7,493 nt of DNA from Caulobacter sp. Lineage in GTDB: Bacteria; Pseudomonadota; Alphaproteobacteria; Caulobacterales; Caulobacteraceae. The notes under the pieces are model-generated. The model searched no databases and was not told where the DNA came from. It saw only the letters and a program-made list of their open reading frames with translations. Positions within the stretch are counted from its first letter, which is position 1; each line of letters starts with the position of its first letter. The stretch spans positions 1-7,493 of the forward strand of contig JACMOF010000149.1 of NCBI GenBank assembly GCA_014378155.1, written 5' to 3'. This document shows, one piece after another, positions 5,177-7,493 of the stretch. A program made the position numbers and the translations under genes.

Positions 5177-7493
5177 TCGAAGAAGATGTTGATCGACGCC
5201 GCCCACGCCGAAGAGACGCGTGTGGTGGTCGTGGATGGTACCCGGGTTGAAGAATTCGATTTTGAAAGCCGGACCCGCAAACAGCTCCGAGGAAATATCT
5301 ATCTCGCCAAGGTGACCCGCGTTGAGCCCAGCCTGCAGGCTGCGTTCATCGAGTATGGCGGCAACCGTCACGGTTTCCTGGCCTTCAACGAGATTCACCC
5401 AGACTATTACCAGATCCCGGTCGCCGACCGCGAAGCGCTGATGCGCGACGATTCTCACGATGATGAGGATGACCATCACCATGGCCGTGATGGCGGCAAC
5501 GAAGGCGACGCCGTCGATGACGAGGACGACGCCGTCGAGGAAGAACTGGCGCGCCGCAAACGCCGCCTGATGCGCAAGTACAAGATCCAGGACGTGATCC
5601 GCCGCCGGCAGATCATGCTGGTTCAGGTCGTCAAGGAAGAGCGCGGCAACAAGGGCGCGGCCCTGACCACCTATCTGTCGCTGGCCGGCCGCTACGGCGT
5701 CCTGATGCCCAACACCGCCCGCGGCGGCGGCATCAGTCGCAAGATCACCACGGTCACCGACCGCAAGCGTCTCAAGAGCGTCGTGCAGGGGCTGGACGTC
5801 CCGCAGGGCATGGGCCTGATCGTCCGCACGGCCGGCGCCAAGCGCACCAAGGCCGAGATCAAGCGCGACTACGAATACCTGCTGCGTCTGTGGGAAAACA
5901 TCCGCGACAACACGCTGCACTCGATCGCCCCGGCGCTGATCTACGAGGAAGAAGACCTCGTCAAACGCGCCATTCGCGACATGTATGACAAGGAGCTGGA
6001 AGGCATCTGGGTCGAGGGCGAGGCTGGCTACAAGGAAGCGCGCGAGTTCATGCGCATGCTGATGCCCAGCCAGGCCAAGAAGGTGTTCCCGTATCGGGAG
6101 CCGGCGCCGCTGTTCGTCAAGCACAAGATCGAGGACCATCTGGCCCAGATCTATTCGCCAACCGTGCCCCTGCGGTCGGGCGGCTATCTGGTGATCAACC
6201 AGACCGAAGCCCTGGTGGCCATCGACGTCAACTCGGGCAAGGCGACCCGCGAGCGCAACATTGAAGCCACCGCGCTGAAGACCAACCTGGAAGCGGCGGA
6301 AGAAGCCGCCCGCCAGCTGCGTCTGCGCGACCTGGCCGGCCTGATCGTCATCGACTTCATCGACATGGATGAAGGCAAGAACAACCGCGCCGTTGAAAAG
6401 GTCCTGAAGGACTCGCTCAAGGACGATCGCGCCCGCATCCAGATGGGCAAGATCAGTGGTTTTGGCCTGATGGAAATCAGCCGCCAGCGCCGCCGCACCG
6501 GCGTGCTGGAAGGCACCACCCACGTCTGCGAACATTGCGACGGCACCGGCCGCGTCCGCTCGGTCGAGTCCAGCGCCCTGGCGGCGCTGCGCGCGGTCGA
6601 GGTCGAGGCCCTGAAGGGCGGCGGCGCCGTCACCCTGAAGGTCAGCCGCCCGGTCGGGATCTACATCCTGAACGAAAAGCGCGCCTATCTGCTGCGCCTG
6701 CAACAGACCCACGCGCTGTTCGTCACCGTGCTGGTCGATGACGCCCTGCACCAGGCCGAGCACGATATCGACCGCACCGAGCTGGGCGAACGCCCGGCCC
6801 CGCAGATCTTCGCCCCGATCGAGCCGGACCCCGTCTATGAGGACGAGGCGTTCGACGACGAGGAGGACGAGGACGAAGAAGAGATCGAAGCCGAGGTCGA
6901 GCCTTCGGATGAGGAGAGCGCCGAGCCGCGCCCTGCCCGTCCGGCCCGCGCCGAGCCGGCTGAGGATGACGCCAACGGCCGTCGCGGTCGTAAGCGCCGG
7001 CGTCGCGGCGGTCGTCGCGACGAGGCTGACGAAGCGCCTGTCGAAGCGGCCGGCGCCGAGGACGATGAGGACGCCGATGGCGTCGAACGCGGCGAGGGCG
7101 ATATCGAGGGTGAGGACGAAGAATCGCGTCGCCGTCGTCGCCGTCGCGGTCGCCGTGGCGGTCGTCGTGGCGGCCGCGGGGACGGCGATCGTCCGGCCGA
7201 CGCCTTCACTTGGACCCGGCCGCGGGTGCCGTTCGGCGACAACGCCTTTGTCTGGCACGATCCCGAAACCCTGGATGGCGGCCGCGGCGAGCGTCGCCCT
7301 GAGCGAGCCGATCGTCCCGAGCGCATAGAGGCTGCGGAAGCGGTCGCCGCGCCTGTCGCGGAAACCGCCGCGCGTCCCGAACGCGCCGAACGCGGTGGTC
7401 GCCGTGGGCGAGGCCGTGGCGAACGCACCGAACAGGTGGCCGACGCGTCGAGCGGCGAACGGGCTCCCGCTCAACGGGTCGATGTCGCCGATC
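5174..7493 (+). CDS. rne: ribonuclease E, degradosome scaffold (3'-truncated by window edge)
   Basis: RNase E is the essential endoribonuclease that initiates mRNA decay, processes rRNA and tRNA and scaffolds the degradosome. The frame is open for 773 codons with no stop in the window. The S1 fold (about 38-165) begins GNIYLAKVTRVEPSLQAAFIEYGG and is split by an acidic/His-rich insertion and a basic helix (about 91-146). In C. crescentus this insertion is reported to bind the helicase RhlB. The 5'-sensor/RNase H-like part includes VLMPNTARGGGISRK and GMGLIVRTAG. Catalytic Asp351 (AIDVNSGKAT) and Asp394 (VIDFIDMDEG) correspond to E. coli Asp303 and Asp346. The zinc-link CEHCDGTG has Cys452 and Cys455. 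From about 551 the protein is disordered. Acidic blocks (555-583, 629-650) alternate with Arg/Gly blocks (602-615, 652-669, 739-750), and an aromatic motif lies at 678-697. The end that would carry the PNPase-binding tail lies outside the window. In C. crescentus this type of C-terminal region drives RNase E condensates. Confidence 0.97.
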   Translation, partial: MSKKMLIDAAHAEETRVVVVDGTRVEEFDFESRTRKQLRGNIYLAKVTRVEPSLQAAFIEYGGNRHGFLAFNEIHPDYYQIPVADREALMRDDSHDDEDDHHHGRDGGNEGDAVDDEDDAVEEELARRKRRLMRKYKIQDVIRRRQIMLVQVVKEERGNKGAALTTYLSLAGRYGVLMPNTARGGGISRKITTVTDRKRLKSVVQGLDVPQGMGLIVRTAGAKRTKAEIKRDYEYLLRLWENIRDNTLHSIAPALIYEEEDLVKRAIRDMYDKELEGIWVEGEAGYKEAREFMRMLMPSQAKKVFPYREPAPLFVKHKIEDHLAQIYSPTVPLRSGGYLVINQTEALVAIDVNSGKATRERNIEATALKTNLEAAEEAARQLRLRDLAGLIVIDFIDMDEGKNNRAVEKVLKDSLKDDRARIQMGKISGFGLMEISRQRRRTGVLEGTTHVCEHCDGTGRVRSVESSALAALRAVEVEALKGGGAVTLKVSRPVGIYILNEKRAYLLRLQQTHALFVTVLVDDALHQAEHDIDRTELGERPAPQIFAPIEPDPVYEDEAFDDEEDEDEEEIEAEVEPSDEESAEPRPARPARAEPAEDDANGRRGRKRRRRGGRRDEADEAPVEAAGAEDDEDADGVERGEGDIEGEDEESRRRRRRRGRRGGRRGGRGDGDRPADAFTWTRPRVPFGDNAFVWHDPETLDGGRGERRPERADRPERIEAAEAVAAPVAETAARPERAERGGRRGRGRGERTEQVADASSGERAPAQRVDVAD

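Noticed and set aside
5032..5250. Possible 72-codon upstream ORF overlapping the rne start
   Set aside because: AAGGA lies 13 nt before its ATG, which is too far. The product is Arg-rich read-through of GC-rich leader and rne in another frame, with no family resemblance.
5030..7474. 814-codon open frame on the minus strand opposite rne
   Set aside because: It is codon-phased exactly against rne, so its stops would need TTA, CTA or TCA codons in rne, which are rare in GC-rich genes. Its protein is a low-complexity mirror of the RNase E codons, and the sense strand has full family motifs.

Overview
The window reads as chromosomal core DNA of a GC-rich alphaproteobacterium. The RNase E has an acidic insertion in its S1 domain and an RhlB/aconitase/PNPase-type degradosome architecture. 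The wording of the RF2, PBP1A and amidase proteins and the Caulobacter-like gene neighbourhood point to Caulobacter or a close relative. This placement is inferred from protein recall, not from a search. I see no phage, transposon, CRISPR or tRNA/rRNA.

Layout: three genes lie on the minus strand, in transcription order amiC (3415-4614), mrcA/PBP1A (863-3232) and prfB (787 to beyond base 1). A 559-bp divergent intergenic region (4615-5173) separates them from rne on the plus strand (5174 to beyond 7493). amiC and mrcA both act on peptidoglycan: the amidase cleaves stem peptides off glycan during cell separation, and PBP1A polymerises and cross-links glycan. prfB follows mrcA after 75 bp and is probably co-transcribed with it. 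It carries the classical autoregulatory +1 frameshift (internal AGGAGG, CTT TGA C).

Three things stand out. (1) The peptidyl-hydrolysis motif of RF2, which should be GGQ, reads GGE here (codon GAG at 39..37). (2) mrcA is cut by a single in-frame amber codon (1552..1550) between the SxN and KTG motifs, with the rest of the gene intact in the same frame. Both are single-base departures at sites that normally read a different residue, so they may be real mutations or substitution errors. (3) A perfect 9-bp inverted repeat with a 3-nt loop abuts the 5' edge of the prfB frameshift Shine-Dalgarno. I do not know this as part of the described element.

The rne gene has all catalytic and zinc-link residues and, at its C-terminal side, alternating acidic and arginine/glycine blocks around an aromatic motif. 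Its long leader contains several predicted hairpins. This suggests, but does not prove, post-transcriptional control. The long open frames opposite rne and mrcA are codon-phase artefacts of high GC.
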